Assembly: GCF_034927245.1 (NCBI RefSeq)
Contig: NZ_JAYFQK010000008.1
Coordinates: forward strand, 1-64,000
DNA length: 64,000 bases
Reading direction: 5' to 3'
Source of the DNA: Desulfitobacterium_A sp034927245
GTDB taxonomy: Bacteria > Bacillota > Desulfitobacteriia > Desulfitobacteriales > Desulfitobacteriaceae
Part shown: one piece after another, positions 26,032 to 35,150 of the stretch
Layout of the letters: the number at the start of each line of letters is the position of its first letter
Position numbering within the stretch: position 1 is the stretch's first letter
Notes under the pieces: model-generated
Seen by the model: only the letters and a program-made list of their open reading frames with translations
Database searches by the model: none
What the model was told of the DNA's origin: nothing
Position numbers and translations under genes: made by a program

Positions 26032-26976
26032 ATGCAAGAGAAAACAAAAGCGGCGGCAATTTCAGTTCTATCTAATTCCGTTTTAACGACAGGTAAAGTC
26101 GTGATTGGTTTTTTGAGCGGATCAGTCAGTATTATTTCTGAAGGAATTCATTCAGGCATCGACTTGATTGCAGCGGTCATCGCTTTATTTGCCGTGCGCG
26201 AATCGGGTAAACCGGCTGATGATCGGCATACGTATGGGCATGGAAAAATTGAAAATGTTTCCGGGACGATTGAAGCAATGCTTATTTTTGTAGCCGCTCT
26301 ATTAATCATCAAGGAAGCCTTCGGGAAATTAACAGGAGGAGTAACGGTTAATAATCTGGGTTGGGGACTTGTCATCATGGGCTTTTCGGCGGCTGCGAAT
26401 GTCTTGGTTTCTGCCAACCTTATGAGAGTGGCCAAGAAAACGGATTCTGTTGCACTTGAAGCAGATGCGCTGCATCTTCGTACTGATGTGCTTACGTCAA
26501 TCGGGGTTTTTATCGGCTTATTGATTATCAAAATTACAGGCTGGACTATAATCGACCCGCTGATTGCCATGTTTGTCGCTAGTTTGATCATTAAAGCAGC
26601 GTATGATTTAACGAAAGAGGCGTTTATGCCCTTAGTCGATGTTCGTATCGATCCTCAAGAATATAAGATTATTTTTGAAGTACTCGATAATTATGCAGGT
26701 CAATTTGTAGAATTCCATAAATTAAGAACGCGCCGTGCCGGTGCAGAACGGCATATTGATCTCCATTTAGTTGTTCCAAAGTATGAATCTGTCTATGTTG
26801 TACATGAGCTTTGCGATAAGATCGAGCATGAAATTATGGAAAAACTGCCGGGGACGCACATTTTGATTCACGCGGAGCCTTGCGGAGATGAGCCCGGAAA
26901 ATGTAATGTTTGTGATGAGAGCCATGCTGTTTGCCATAAAACTTTAAATAACGAAATTCTGATTTCTAAAAGATAA
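26032..26976 (+). CDS. Cation diffusion facilitator (CDF) metal exporter
   Basis: A 314-aa CDF transporter with six predicted helices, exporting divalent metals in exchange for protons. Metal-site motifs are EGIHSGIDLIA in TM2, DRHTYGHGKIENVSG, and ALEADALHLRTDVLTSI in TM5, followed by a cytoplasmic domain. The tail is unusually Cys-rich (C284, C291, C294, C301, with H298 and H302), a likely metal sensor or chelator. ATG 26032 follows TTAGGGAG. The NiCo-like leader suggests Ni2+ or Co2+ as substrate, which is inference. Confidence 0.87.
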   Translation: MQEKTKAAAISVLSNSVLTTGKVVIGFLSGSVSIISEGIHSGIDLIAAVIALFAVRESGKPADDRHTYGHGKIENVSGTIEAMLIFVAALLIIKEAFGKLTGGVTVNNLGWGLVIMGFSAAANVLVSANLMRVAKKTDSVALEADALHLRTDVLTSIGVFIGLLIIKITGWTIIDPLIAMFVASLIIKAAYDLTKEAFMPLVDVRIDPQEYKIIFEVLDNYAGQFVEFHKLRTRRAGAERHIDLHLVVPKYESVYVVHELCDKIEHEIMEKLPGTHILIHAEPCGDEPGKCNVCDESHAVCHKTLNNEILISKR

Positions 26977-27039
26977 GGAGCAGGAATTTGTTGCAAGCGG
27001 ATTTCTAAGTAGATTATAATGAGCTGTGGGGGAGATATT

Positions 27040-29508
27040 TTGAATAAGATATGGATTAAACCACAGCATGCAGGCTTTGCTTCTGATATAATTCAAACGC
27101 AGCTTGGACTTTCGCCAATCGTGGCCGATATTTTAGCACGAAGGGGATTGCATACAATTAAGCAGGTGGTGGACTTTCTAAGGCCGTCCCTGCTTAATTT
27201 AAATTCACCGTGGATGTTTCATGATATGATAAAGGCGGTCGAGCGGCTTACTCTTGCCCGGCACAATCATGAAAAAGTCTTAATTTACGGAGATTACGAT
27301 GTTGACGGTGTGACGAGTACAGCCATGCTCTATAAAGTGCTGACAGATTTAAACTTTCAGGCTGTCGCCTATATACCCAGCCGAATGGATGAAGGGTATG
27401 GACTCAATAAAGACGCTATTTTGAAAGCATCGCAATCCAATGTCAAAGTGATCATTACCGTTGACTCCGGGATTACTGCTGTCGAAGAAATCGCATATGC
27501 CAAGGAGTTGGGAATTGAGGTTATCCTGACAGACCACCATGAACCCCCGGAGATTTTACCCGAGGCGTGGGCGATTCTTAATCCGAAAGTCCCGGAATCA
27601 GGGTATCCTTTTCGGGAACTTGCCGGAGTAGGGGTTGCCTTTAAGCTTGCCCAAGCTTTGCTTGAACACGACAGAAAGTCCGGCAGAAACCAGGGTGACA
27701 TCATTTCGGAAATTGAAATAATGGATTTAGTTGCTTTAGGGACAATTGCCGATCTTGTGCCCCTGATTGATGAAAACCGAATTATTGTGTCCTATGGTTT
27801 AAAACAGATGGAGCAAACGGTCCATGTAGGAATGCAAGCTTTGCTGGAAGAATGCGGCTTGGGGAATAAACCGTTAAAGGCAGGTCAGATCGCCTTTATG
27901 GTTGCGCCGCGGATCAACGCAGCCGGCAGGATGGACAGTGCCAAAGCGGGTCTGGAACTGCTCATAACCGGTAAACCCGATCGTGCCGGGGAATTAGCGC
28001 ATTATTTGAGCCGTGAAAATACGGACAGACAGGTTACGGAAAAGGAAATCTTCGCGGAGGCCCTTGCCCAACTTGACGGGCAGCCTTTGCCTCGTGTGAT
28101 TGTTCTTTCCTCACCTAACTGGCATCCGGGAGTTATCGGAATTGTTGCTTCACGGCTTGTTGAGCGCTTTTATCGTCCTGTGTATTTAATGAAGGAGGAG
28201 GGAGAAGAGGCTAAAGGTTCGGCTCGGGGAATTTCGGGCTACCATGTGCTGAACGCGCTTCGTGGACAAGCCGCTATCCTTGAACGTTTCGGCGGTCACA
28301 GCCAGGCAGCGGGCTTTTCCTTAAAATGTTCAAATATTTCCGCTCTTCGCGAGGGATTAAATCAAGCGGCTGCGGATTATCCGGAAGACCTTTTTTGCGA
28401 ACGTGTAAAAGTGGACCACCTCATACCTCTTGAAAAGATCGATGGGGTTCTCCTCTCCCAACTGGAGCAAATGGCGCCCTTCGGATTCGGCAACCCAAGT
28501 CCGGTTTTGGCCGGAGCGCAATTCCCCCTATATGAGGTGAATACAGTAGGAAAAGATAAAGCTCATCTTAAATGTCATTTCGGTTTAAAGGGGGAATGTG
28601 AGGGAATTGCTTTCCGCAAGGGGGAAGCAGCTGATGACCTAAGGAATATTCAGAGCGTTGATGTTACCTTTGGACTGGATTGGAATACCTATCGAGGACC
28701 CGGGGCAGTTCAGATGATGCTCAAGGACGTTGAAGCTCATGCGGTGTGGGAGGAACAGGCTGATCCCCGCGAACGAGAAAAAGCCGAAGCTGAGATTGTC
28801 AAAGGAAGAACGGAAATAGCTGCCACCAATGGCGATATATCGAAGGGTTATGATTGGCGGAATTTAGAAAGGAAACAATGGGTCCAAGCTTTACAGGAAA
28901 GCGCAGGGATTGTGTCGAAGGACTGGTCAGACATTTTAGTTTGGAATGGTTTTCAGGCCCAGCCGAGATGGACTTCTCTGGAGGACTTTTTTCAAAACGA
29001 TTCGGCATCAAGCGCGAAGGAAGGCAAGTCCTGGCGGATGATCCTTGTTCTGGGACTTCCGTCCGGTTGGGAAGAATGGACTCGGCTTAGAGACGAGATT
29101 GCGTATTATCATTTGCCCTGGGCTGCCGCCGAGGCTCGGTTAACCGAATTGGATTTACAGCGAAGGGCCGGTTACCAAACCCGGGAAGAATTAATTCAGG
29201 TCTATCGTATTTTAGCCCGGCTGGCGAAACAGGCAAGGCCATCTCCGTGTTTCTCCTGGATACCCGAGTCCCCGGGGAAAGCAGATCCGGGGGAAGCTCT
29301 CAAGATATTTGAAGAATTGGGTTTAATTAAGATATTGGGCGGTTCGGAACATATTGAGCTTGAATGGATTCCTGCCCGGGAAAAACTTGATTTGGATGCT
29401 TCTCTCCGTTATCATAGCGGCAAGAGATCGTGGGAGGACTTACGCTCTTTCGCTAAGGAGTTTATCCAAACATCTTGGACAGACTTGCTGGAGAAAAAGA
29501 AGTTTTGA
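27040..29508 (+). CDS. recJ: RecJ, single-stranded-DNA-specific exonuclease
   Basis: A 5'-3' ssDNA exonuclease of about 822 aa for recombination and mismatch repair. DHH-domain motifs are YGDYDVDGVTSTAML, VDSGITAVEE and TDHHEPP; DHHA1 is seen at RGISGYHVLNALR...ERFGGHSQAAGFSL. An OB domain follows, and then a roughly 240-residue C-terminal extension, typical of Firmicute RecJ (longer than the E. coli enzyme). TTG 27040 is preferred, five bases after GGGGGAG; ATG 27019 would add seven residues. Confidence 0.93.
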   Translation: MNKIWIKPQHAGFASDIIQTQLGLSPIVADILARRGLHTIKQVVDFLRPSLLNLNSPWMFHDMIKAVERLTLARHNHEKVLIYGDYDVDGVTSTAMLYKVLTDLNFQAVAYIPSRMDEGYGLNKDAILKASQSNVKVIITVDSGITAVEEIAYAKELGIEVILTDHHEPPEILPEAWAILNPKVPESGYPFRELAGVGVAFKLAQALLEHDRKSGRNQGDIISEIEIMDLVALGTIADLVPLIDENRIIVSYGLKQMEQTVHVGMQALLEECGLGNKPLKAGQIAFMVAPRINAAGRMDSAKAGLELLITGKPDRAGELAHYLSRENTDRQVTEKEIFAEALAQLDGQPLPRVIVLSSPNWHPGVIGIVASRLVERFYRPVYLMKEEGEEAKGSARGISGYHVLNALRGQAAILERFGGHSQAAGFSLKCSNISALREGLNQAAADYPEDLFCERVKVDHLIPLEKIDGVLLSQLEQMAPFGFGNPSPVLAGAQFPLYEVNTVGKDKAHLKCHFGLKGECEGIAFRKGEAADDLRNIQSVDVTFGLDWNTYRGPGAVQMMLKDVEAHAVWEEQADPREREKAEAEIVKGRTEIAATNGDISKGYDWRNLERKQWVQALQESAGIVSKDWSDILVWNGFQAQPRWTSLEDFFQNDSASSAKEGKSWRMILVLGLPSGWEEWTRLRDEIAYYHLPWAAAEARLTELDLQRRAGYQTREELIQVYRILARLAKQARPSPCFSWIPESPGKADPGEALKIFEELGLIKILGGSEHIELEWIPAREKLDLDASLRYHSGKRSWEDLRSFAKEFIQTSWTDLLEKKKF

Positions 29509-29569
29509 ATTTTGACGGGAAACCTTTCCGGGGTGTACATTAAAATAGACAATGAAAGGAAGAAGATTC

Positions 29570-30082
29570 ATGGATTTCAAAGCGAAAATTCGAGTGATCG
29601 AAGATTTCCCCAAACCCGGTATTTCCTTTAAAGACATCACGACCTTGTTGAAAGAGGGGGAGGCTTATCGCGAGGCTGTTGATGAGTTAGTCGGACAGAT
29701 TCGGCCGTGGAATCCCGAACTCATTCTTGGCCCGGAAGCTCGCGGTTTTTTATTAGGGACTCCTGTGGCCTATGCTTTAGGCGTGGGTTTTGTCCCCGTA
29801 CGCAAACCCGGAAAATTGCCGGGAAAGACAGTCGGTGAAACTTATGAGCTTGAGTACGGAACAGATACCTTAGAAGTTCATGATGATGCCCTCCATCCCG
29901 GTCAGCGCATTGTCCTTGTGGATGATTTATTAGCGACAGGAGGAACAATGCTGGCAACGGCCCGTCTCGTCGAGAAAACCGGGGCTGAGGTTGTCGGAAT
30001 GGGTTTCCTGATCGAGCTTACAGACCTTGGAGGTCGTGAAAAGCTCGGGAATTATCCGATTTTTTCGCTTGTTCAATATTAA
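29570..30082 (+). CDS. apt: Apt, adenine phosphoribosyltransferase
   Basis: A 170-aa purine salvage enzyme converting adenine and PRPP to AMP. The PRPP loop IVLVDDLLATGGTMLA and the N-terminal IEDFPKPGISFKDIT are diagnostic. ATG 29570 follows GAAAGGAAGA; an ATG six codons upstream overlaps that site. The order recJ-apt-relA-dtd is the conserved Firmicute arrangement. Confidence 0.95.
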   Translation: MDFKAKIRVIEDFPKPGISFKDITTLLKEGEAYREAVDELVGQIRPWNPELILGPEARGFLLGTPVAYALGVGFVPVRKPGKLPGKTVGETYELEYGTDTLEVHDDALHPGQRIVLVDDLLATGGTMLATARLVEKTGAEVVGMGFLIELTDLGGREKLGNYPIFSLVQY

Positions 30083-30117
30083 AATTTTGGATATTTAGGC
30101 AGAGAGGGAGTCAAGGA

Positions 30118-32298
30118 ATGTCGGAAAGCGAGTTCTTAGATAAACTGAAACACGTTTTTCCCCAGAGCGCGGAGTTGGTGGAAAAAGCCTATTATTATGC
30201 GGAAGAGGCTCATCGCGGCCAGCTTCGCAATTCGGGGGAAGACTATATTCAGCATCCTCTCGAAGTGGCAAAGATCCTCCTGGAGTTGGAACTGGACGAA
30301 GCGACAATAGCTGCTGCTTTGCTGCATGATGTAGTAGAGGATACCCCTTGCACGATCGAAGAGATTGAGAAGGAGTTTGGTCCCGAGGTTGCTATCTTGG
30401 TGGATGGTGTAACCAAGCTTGGACGAATTCCTTATAAGACAAAGGTTGAGCAGCAGGTCGAAAACCTTCGCAAGATGTTCTTGGCGATGGCCAAAGACAT
30501 CCGTGTCATTTTGATTAAATTAGCAGACCGGCTTCATAATATGAGAACCTTAAAATATCACAGCCCGGAGAAACAAAAAGAAATTGCTCAGGAAACATTG
30601 GAGATTTTTGCTCCCTTAGCTAATCGCCTGGGGATTTTCCGAATAAAATGGGAACTGGAAGATCTCTCCTTTCGCTATTTAAAGCCGCAGGAATATCATG
30701 ATCTTTCCGAAGGTATTGCTTATAAGCGCCGCGAGCGGGAAGACCAAATCAATGAAGTCATTGAACAGCTTCGGCAGCGTTTAGGCGAGGTCGGAATCCA
30801 TGCCGAGATTGCCGGACGGCCGAAACATTTTTACAGCATTTATCGGAAAATGGTCAGCCAGAATAAAGAACTGAGCGAGATTTATGATTTAACGGCTATA
30901 CGGGTTATCGTTGATTCGGTCAATGATTGTTATGGTGCGCTCGGAATCATCCACACGATGTGGAAGCCCCTTCCCGGCCGCTTTAAGGATTATATCGCGA
31001 TGCCTAAACCGAATATGTATCAATCCTTGCATACAACGCTTGTCGGAGCACATGGGGAACCCTTTGAAATTCAGATCAGAACGTGGGAAATGCATCGGAC
31101 GGCTGAGTACGGGATTGCCGCGCACTGGAAATATAAAGAGGGTGGTAAAGGAGTCGGCGGGAGTTTTGAACAAAAACTTTCTTGGATTCGCCGGCTATTG
31201 GAATGGCAGCATGAATCTAAAGATGCCGGGGAATTTATGGAATCCCTTAAAATTGACCTTTTTTCAGATACCGTTTTTGTATTTACCCCGAAAAGCGATG
31301 TTGTCGAGCTTCCGGCAGGTTCCTGTCCGATCGACTTTGCGTATCGCGTCCATACGGATGTAGGGCACCGCTGTATTGGCGCGAGAATCAATAGCCGCAT
31401 CGTTCCTTTAGATACCAAGCTGGTCAATGGCGATATTGTGGAGATCCTGACTTCCAAAACCGGCAATGGGCCGAGCAAGGATTGGCTGTCCTTTGTTAAG
31501 ACATCTCAGGCAAAAAGCCGGATTCGTCAATGGTTTAAGAAAGAAAAGCGGGAAGAAAATATTCTTCGGGGCCGGGAAAGTCTGGAGCGGGAGATCCGCA
31601 AATTGGGCCTTGACCCTTCGGCGATCCTTAAACCGGAGACTTTGTTAGCGTTTGCCAAAAACTATAATATTACGAATGTGGATGACCTCTATGCGGCAAT
31701 GGGGGACGGAGCCGTCACCGTCAATAAATTCTTGATGCGTCTGCGCGAGGATTTGAGCAAAGAGGAAAAAGAGAAGCTCCAGTTGGCAGCACTTCAGCAA
31801 GGAGACGGAAAACCGTCGGTTGCCTATGGTAAAGCGACGCAAGGAGTTCGCGTCAAAGGGGTGGATAATATCCTGATTCGCTTCTCACGCTGTTGCAACC
31901 CTTTGCCGGGAGATGATATCATCGGATATATCACGCGAGGACGCGGCGTATCGATTCATCGCCAGGATTGTGAAAATGTCAAAGCCCACAACGATGACGA
32001 ATTAAATCGCATGATAGAAGTGGTTTGGGATGATTCTCAACCGGATACTATTTATCAAGTGGACCTCGATATTTTTGGAGTGGATCGCTCAAGGCTTGTT
32101 ACCGATGTGATGAATGCCGTTTTGGAAACACGTACTCACATTTTGGGGATCAATGCCCGAGTCAGCAAAGATCAAATGGCGCATATTCAACTGAGCGTTG
32201 AGATTCGGAACTTAGGCCATTTAGATAGCGTTATGCAGAAAATTCGCCGGGTTAAAGATGTGAGTTCTGTCGAACGCATATGTTCTGGAGGAAAGTAA
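30118..32298 (+). CDS. relA: RelA/SpoT bifunctional (p)ppGpp synthetase/hydrolase
   Basis: A 726-aa Rel protein that makes and degrades (p)ppGpp for the stringent response. The hydrolase HD domain has HPLEVA (H46) and LLHDVVEDT (H70, D71). The synthetase region includes GRPKHFYSIYRKM and PKPNMYQSLHTTL. A TGS domain starts near residue 380 (DTVFVFTPKSDVVELPAGS), and a zinc-finger-like RCCNPLPGDDIIGY and a C-terminal ACT domain follow. The hydrolase motif looks intact, so both activities are expected. Confidence 0.95.
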   Translation: MSESEFLDKLKHVFPQSAELVEKAYYYAEEAHRGQLRNSGEDYIQHPLEVAKILLELELDEATIAAALLHDVVEDTPCTIEEIEKEFGPEVAILVDGVTKLGRIPYKTKVEQQVENLRKMFLAMAKDIRVILIKLADRLHNMRTLKYHSPEKQKEIAQETLEIFAPLANRLGIFRIKWELEDLSFRYLKPQEYHDLSEGIAYKRREREDQINEVIEQLRQRLGEVGIHAEIAGRPKHFYSIYRKMVSQNKELSEIYDLTAIRVIVDSVNDCYGALGIIHTMWKPLPGRFKDYIAMPKPNMYQSLHTTLVGAHGEPFEIQIRTWEMHRTAEYGIAAHWKYKEGGKGVGGSFEQKLSWIRRLLEWQHESKDAGEFMESLKIDLFSDTVFVFTPKSDVVELPAGSCPIDFAYRVHTDVGHRCIGARINSRIVPLDTKLVNGDIVEILTSKTGNGPSKDWLSFVKTSQAKSRIRQWFKKEKREENILRGRESLEREIRKLGLDPSAILKPETLLAFAKNYNITNVDDLYAAMGDGAVTVNKFLMRLREDLSKEEKEKLQLAALQQGDGKPSVAYGKATQGVRVKGVDNILIRFSRCCNPLPGDDIIGYITRGRGVSIHRQDCENVKAHNDDELNRMIEVVWDDSQPDTIYQVDLDIFGVDRSRLVTDVMNAVLETRTHILGINARVSKDQMAHIQLSVEIRNLGHLDSVMQKIRRVKDVSSVERICSGGK

Positions 32299-32748
32299 AT
32301 GAGAAGTGTCGTGCAACGTGTGAGCCAGGCTTCAGTCCGTGTTGAAGGAGAAATTGTGGGGAAGATTGGCAAAGGATTTCTTGTTTTGCTGGGCGTAGGT
32401 GAACAAGACACACTTCAAGACTTGGAGTGGATGGTTGATAAAATTATCGGTTTAAGGGTTTTTGAGGATGAGGAAGGAAAAATGAATCAATCCATAATGG
32501 AGCAGCAGGGTGCGATTCTCCTCGTTTCCCAGTTTACTCTTTATGGGGATTGCCGTAAGGGAAAACGCCCGAGTTTTTCATCTGCGGCTTCACCCGATAA
32601 GGCTAAGTCTTTTTATGAAGATGCCATCATAAAATTGAAAAATAAAGGGGTGACTGTCGAGACCGGGATCTTTCAGGCTGAAATGAAGGTTGAGTTAGTC
32701 AATGATGGACCTGTAACCTTGCTTTTGGATAGTCAGAAGACGTTTTAG
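32299..32748 (+). CDS. dtd: Dtd, D-aminoacyl-tRNA deacylase
   Basis: A 149-aa enzyme removing D-amino acids from mischarged tRNA. It shows MRSVVQRVSQASVRVEGEIVG at the start, the active-site SQFTLYGDCRKGKRPSF, and the cross-subunit Gly-Pro motif NDGPVTLLLDS. The ATG directly follows the relA stop. Confidence 0.95.
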   Translation: MRSVVQRVSQASVRVEGEIVGKIGKGFLVLLGVGEQDTLQDLEWMVDKIIGLRVFEDEEGKMNQSIMEQQGAILLVSQFTLYGDCRKGKRPSFSSAASPDKAKSFYEDAIIKLKNKGVTVETGIFQAEMKVELVNDGPVTLLLDSQKTF

Positions 32749-32805
32749 ACATTATAAACAATTATAAAAACATAGGAAATGATGAGAAGAAACGGAGTGA
32801 AGTGA

Positions 32806-33423
32806 ATGATTGAAGGTCGGGCTGTAGGTGCTTTTGGGGCGAACTGCTATATTATCAGCTGTCCGGAGACCAAAAAAGCAGTGATCATCGATCCCGGGGC
32901 TGAGGGAAAACGAATCTGCAGCTGGGTTCGGGAAAAGGGCTATCAGGTCGAATATATTCTCCTCACGCATGGGCATGTCGATCATATTGGTGCAGTGGAT
33001 GAGGTCAGAGAAGCTTGCGGTGCCAAAGTCGGAATCAATGTGAATGATGCCGGGATGCTCACAGATGCCCAAGAAAATATGTCAAGGGCTTTTGGCTCCT
33101 CAATCGAGAGGAAGGCCGCTGACTTTTTCCTTGAAGATGGGCAAACGATTACATTCGGCAAAATTACCCTGACTGTTTTGACAACTCCCGGTCATACCTT
33201 AGGGGGAGTCTGTTTCTTGGGCCCGGATGGACTGATCAGCGGCGATACCCTATTCGAGGGTTCGATCGGTCGCACCGACTTCCCCGGGGGGTCAATGGAA
33301 CAGCTTATGAGGGGGATCAAGGAAAAGCTGATGGTCTTACCCGATGAAACCCGGGTCTTTCCGGGTCATGGGGGATCAACGACGATTGGGAGGGAAAAAC
33401 GGGAGAATCCGTTTTTAGTATGA
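32806..33423 (+). CDS. MBL-fold hydrolase (YqgX/glyoxalase II-like)
   Basis: A 205-aa zinc metallo-beta-lactamase-fold protein. Metal ligands sit in LTHGHVDHIGA, in TTPGHTLGG, in SGDTLF and in FPGHGGST. Small bacterial members of this type hydrolyse thioesters such as S-lactoylglutathione analogues; the physiological substrate is unknown. It overlaps hemZ by four bases. Confidence 0.85.
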   Translation: MIEGRAVGAFGANCYIISCPETKKAVIIDPGAEGKRICSWVREKGYQVEYILLTHGHVDHIGAVDEVREACGAKVGINVNDAGMLTDAQENMSRAFGSSIERKAADFFLEDGQTITFGKITLTVLTTPGHTLGGVCFLGPDGLISGDTLFEGSIGRTDFPGGSMEQLMRGIKEKLMVLPDETRVFPGHGGSTTIGREKRENPFLV

Positions 33424-34985
33424 ACCTGCACACGAATCTTGAATTAACGAGTATGACTCTATCCCGCTCCGAACTGGAAGCGGGTCTTTCCTTAATCCGT
33501 GCGTTTTACCCGGAAGGTAATGTGACGGTTAGAGAACCCGGAAAATCCGAAATCAGTCCATTAGGTGCAGCCAAAGAGGAGATTGCGGCTACGATCAGGG
33601 TAGACGTTCATTATCCTGAACATCCGCAGGGTATTCGTGCTGAATTCAGTGATCAAAGGGAAAGGGCTGACAGTAGTTCACAGCCCCGACGCTTTGAACT
33701 CAAACTTGATGCCGAAGAGATCAAGCCAATCCTTGACCATCCTAAGATCGGTAAAGAAACGGAACGCAAGGTATTGCTCAAGCATGCCCTTTTTCATCTT
33801 CTGACCCAAGCAACGGGGCATACCCCTCCTTGGGGAATTTTAACCGGTATTCGGCCCAGCAAAATTTTGCACCATCTAAATGACCTGGGGCTAAAAGAAC
33901 CTTTAGAAAATAAAGTTTTAGAAGATTACTGTTTAATCCGAGAGGATAAAATTCGTCTTTTACAAGAAGTCGTATCCATACAGCGGCCTTATCTTCAAGA
34001 GATTATGGATCATCCCAAGAAGATTGCCCTCTATGTCGGGATTCCTTTTTGCCCGACGCGGTGCAGTTACTGCTCATTCCCGGCGTATTCTTTGCAGCAG
34101 GGCAGAGAGCCTCTTCAGAAATATCTAAAAGGACTTTATGAGGAGATTCGAGTCACAGGGGCCTGGATGAAGGAAACCAAGAGAACAGCAGGTTCTCTTT
34201 ATCTCGGCGGAGGAACTCCCACGATTTTAACCTCTGCCGAAATTTCCGATTTACTGCAATGGATTCGGGAACACATTCCGGCGGAGAAAAATATGGAGTT
34301 CTCGGTGGAAGCCGGGCGTCCGGATACACTTTCTCGGGAAAAACTTCTTGTCCTGCGTGAGCAAGGGGTCAATCGTTTAAGCATCAATCCTCAAACGATG
34401 CATAATAAGACGCTGAGACGGATCGGGCGAGCACATACGGTTGAAGATATCCTGCAAATGTATAAGCTTGCGCGTGAGATTTCAGATGGGGTGATCAATA
34501 TGGATTTGATCTTAGGGCTTCCGGGAGAGACGGCGCAAGATGTTCAGGAAACGATGGCCCAGATTGGCAAGCTCAGACCCGATAATCTGACCATTCATGC
34601 TTTAGCGATTAAACGAGGTTCGAAAGAGCATGAAATGGGCCTGGCTCAAAATTTAGACAAAGAACTTGAAACGATGCAGGAAATAGCGTTTGAACAGGCA
34701 CGCTCTTTTGGACTATACCCCTACTATCTCTATCGACAAAAACACATCGCCGGGAATTTGGAGAATATCGGATTTGCCGTTCCGGGCGCGGAAGGTCGCT
34801 ATAATATCGGCATTATGGAAGAGCGTCAATCCGTCATTGGAATTGGGGCCGGGGCATCCAGCAAGGTTGTAAATCCGCAAGACTTTTCATTGACAAATAT
34901 GCAACATCCCTCGAATTGGCAGGTTTACCTCAAGCGGTGGCCGGAGATCCATCAGAAGAGGGTAAAAGCTTTCTTAACTTTATAA
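33420..34985 (+). CDS. hemZ: HemZ, radical SAM coproporphyrinogen III oxidase-like
   Basis: A 521-aa radical SAM enzyme of the oxygen-independent coproporphyrinogen dehydrogenase family. The cluster motif is VGIPFCPTRCSYCSFPAY (CxxxCxxC), followed by LYLGGGTPTIL and VEAGRPDTL. The extra 200-residue N-terminal domain separates HemZ from HemN/HemW. Its role in heme synthesis in anaerobes is plausible but not proven; the cytochrome DsrJ shows that heme is needed. It is translationally coupled to the preceding MBL gene. Confidence 0.85.
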   Translation: MNLHTNLELTSMTLSRSELEAGLSLIRAFYPEGNVTVREPGKSEISPLGAAKEEIAATIRVDVHYPEHPQGIRAEFSDQRERADSSSQPRRFELKLDAEEIKPILDHPKIGKETERKVLLKHALFHLLTQATGHTPPWGILTGIRPSKILHHLNDLGLKEPLENKVLEDYCLIREDKIRLLQEVVSIQRPYLQEIMDHPKKIALYVGIPFCPTRCSYCSFPAYSLQQGREPLQKYLKGLYEEIRVTGAWMKETKRTAGSLYLGGGTPTILTSAEISDLLQWIREHIPAEKNMEFSVEAGRPDTLSREKLLVLREQGVNRLSINPQTMHNKTLRRIGRAHTVEDILQMYKLAREISDGVINMDLILGLPGETAQDVQETMAQIGKLRPDNLTIHALAIKRGSKEHEMGLAQNLDKELETMQEIAFEQARSFGLYPYYLYRQKHIAGNLENIGFAVPGAEGRYNIGIMEERQSVIGIGAGASSKVVNPQDFSLTNMQHPSNWQVYLKRWPEIHQKRVKAFLTL

Positions 34986-34993
34986 AGGAGAGG

Positions 34994-35023
34994 ATGGGGC
35001 TGTCGCGAAATAGCCCCATTTTC
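34994..35023 (+). terminator. Terminator after hemZ with repeat A hairpin
   Basis: ATGGGGCT pairs with AGCCCCAT around GTCGCGAAAT, followed by TTTTC. It is the hairpin part of repeat family A. Confidence 0.75.
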
Positions 35024-35087
35024 ATAAAAATAGGGTTAGCTAAACTTCCCTGAATAAGAAGGATTATGAATTAAGCCAGCGAATGTT

Positions 35088-35104
35088 GTGAATATGATAT
35101 TCAC
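35088..35104. promoter_or_regulatory. 17-bp perfect palindrome, possible operator
   Basis: GTGAATAT-g-ATATTCAC is an 8-1-8 inverted repeat 46 bases before the EAL-HDOD start. The size and symmetry fit a dimeric regulator site; the regulator is unknown. Confidence 0.5.
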
Positions 35105-35150
35105 GCATATACTAGCATATTGTAGCCGGGCCGCAAGGGGAGGTAGACAA

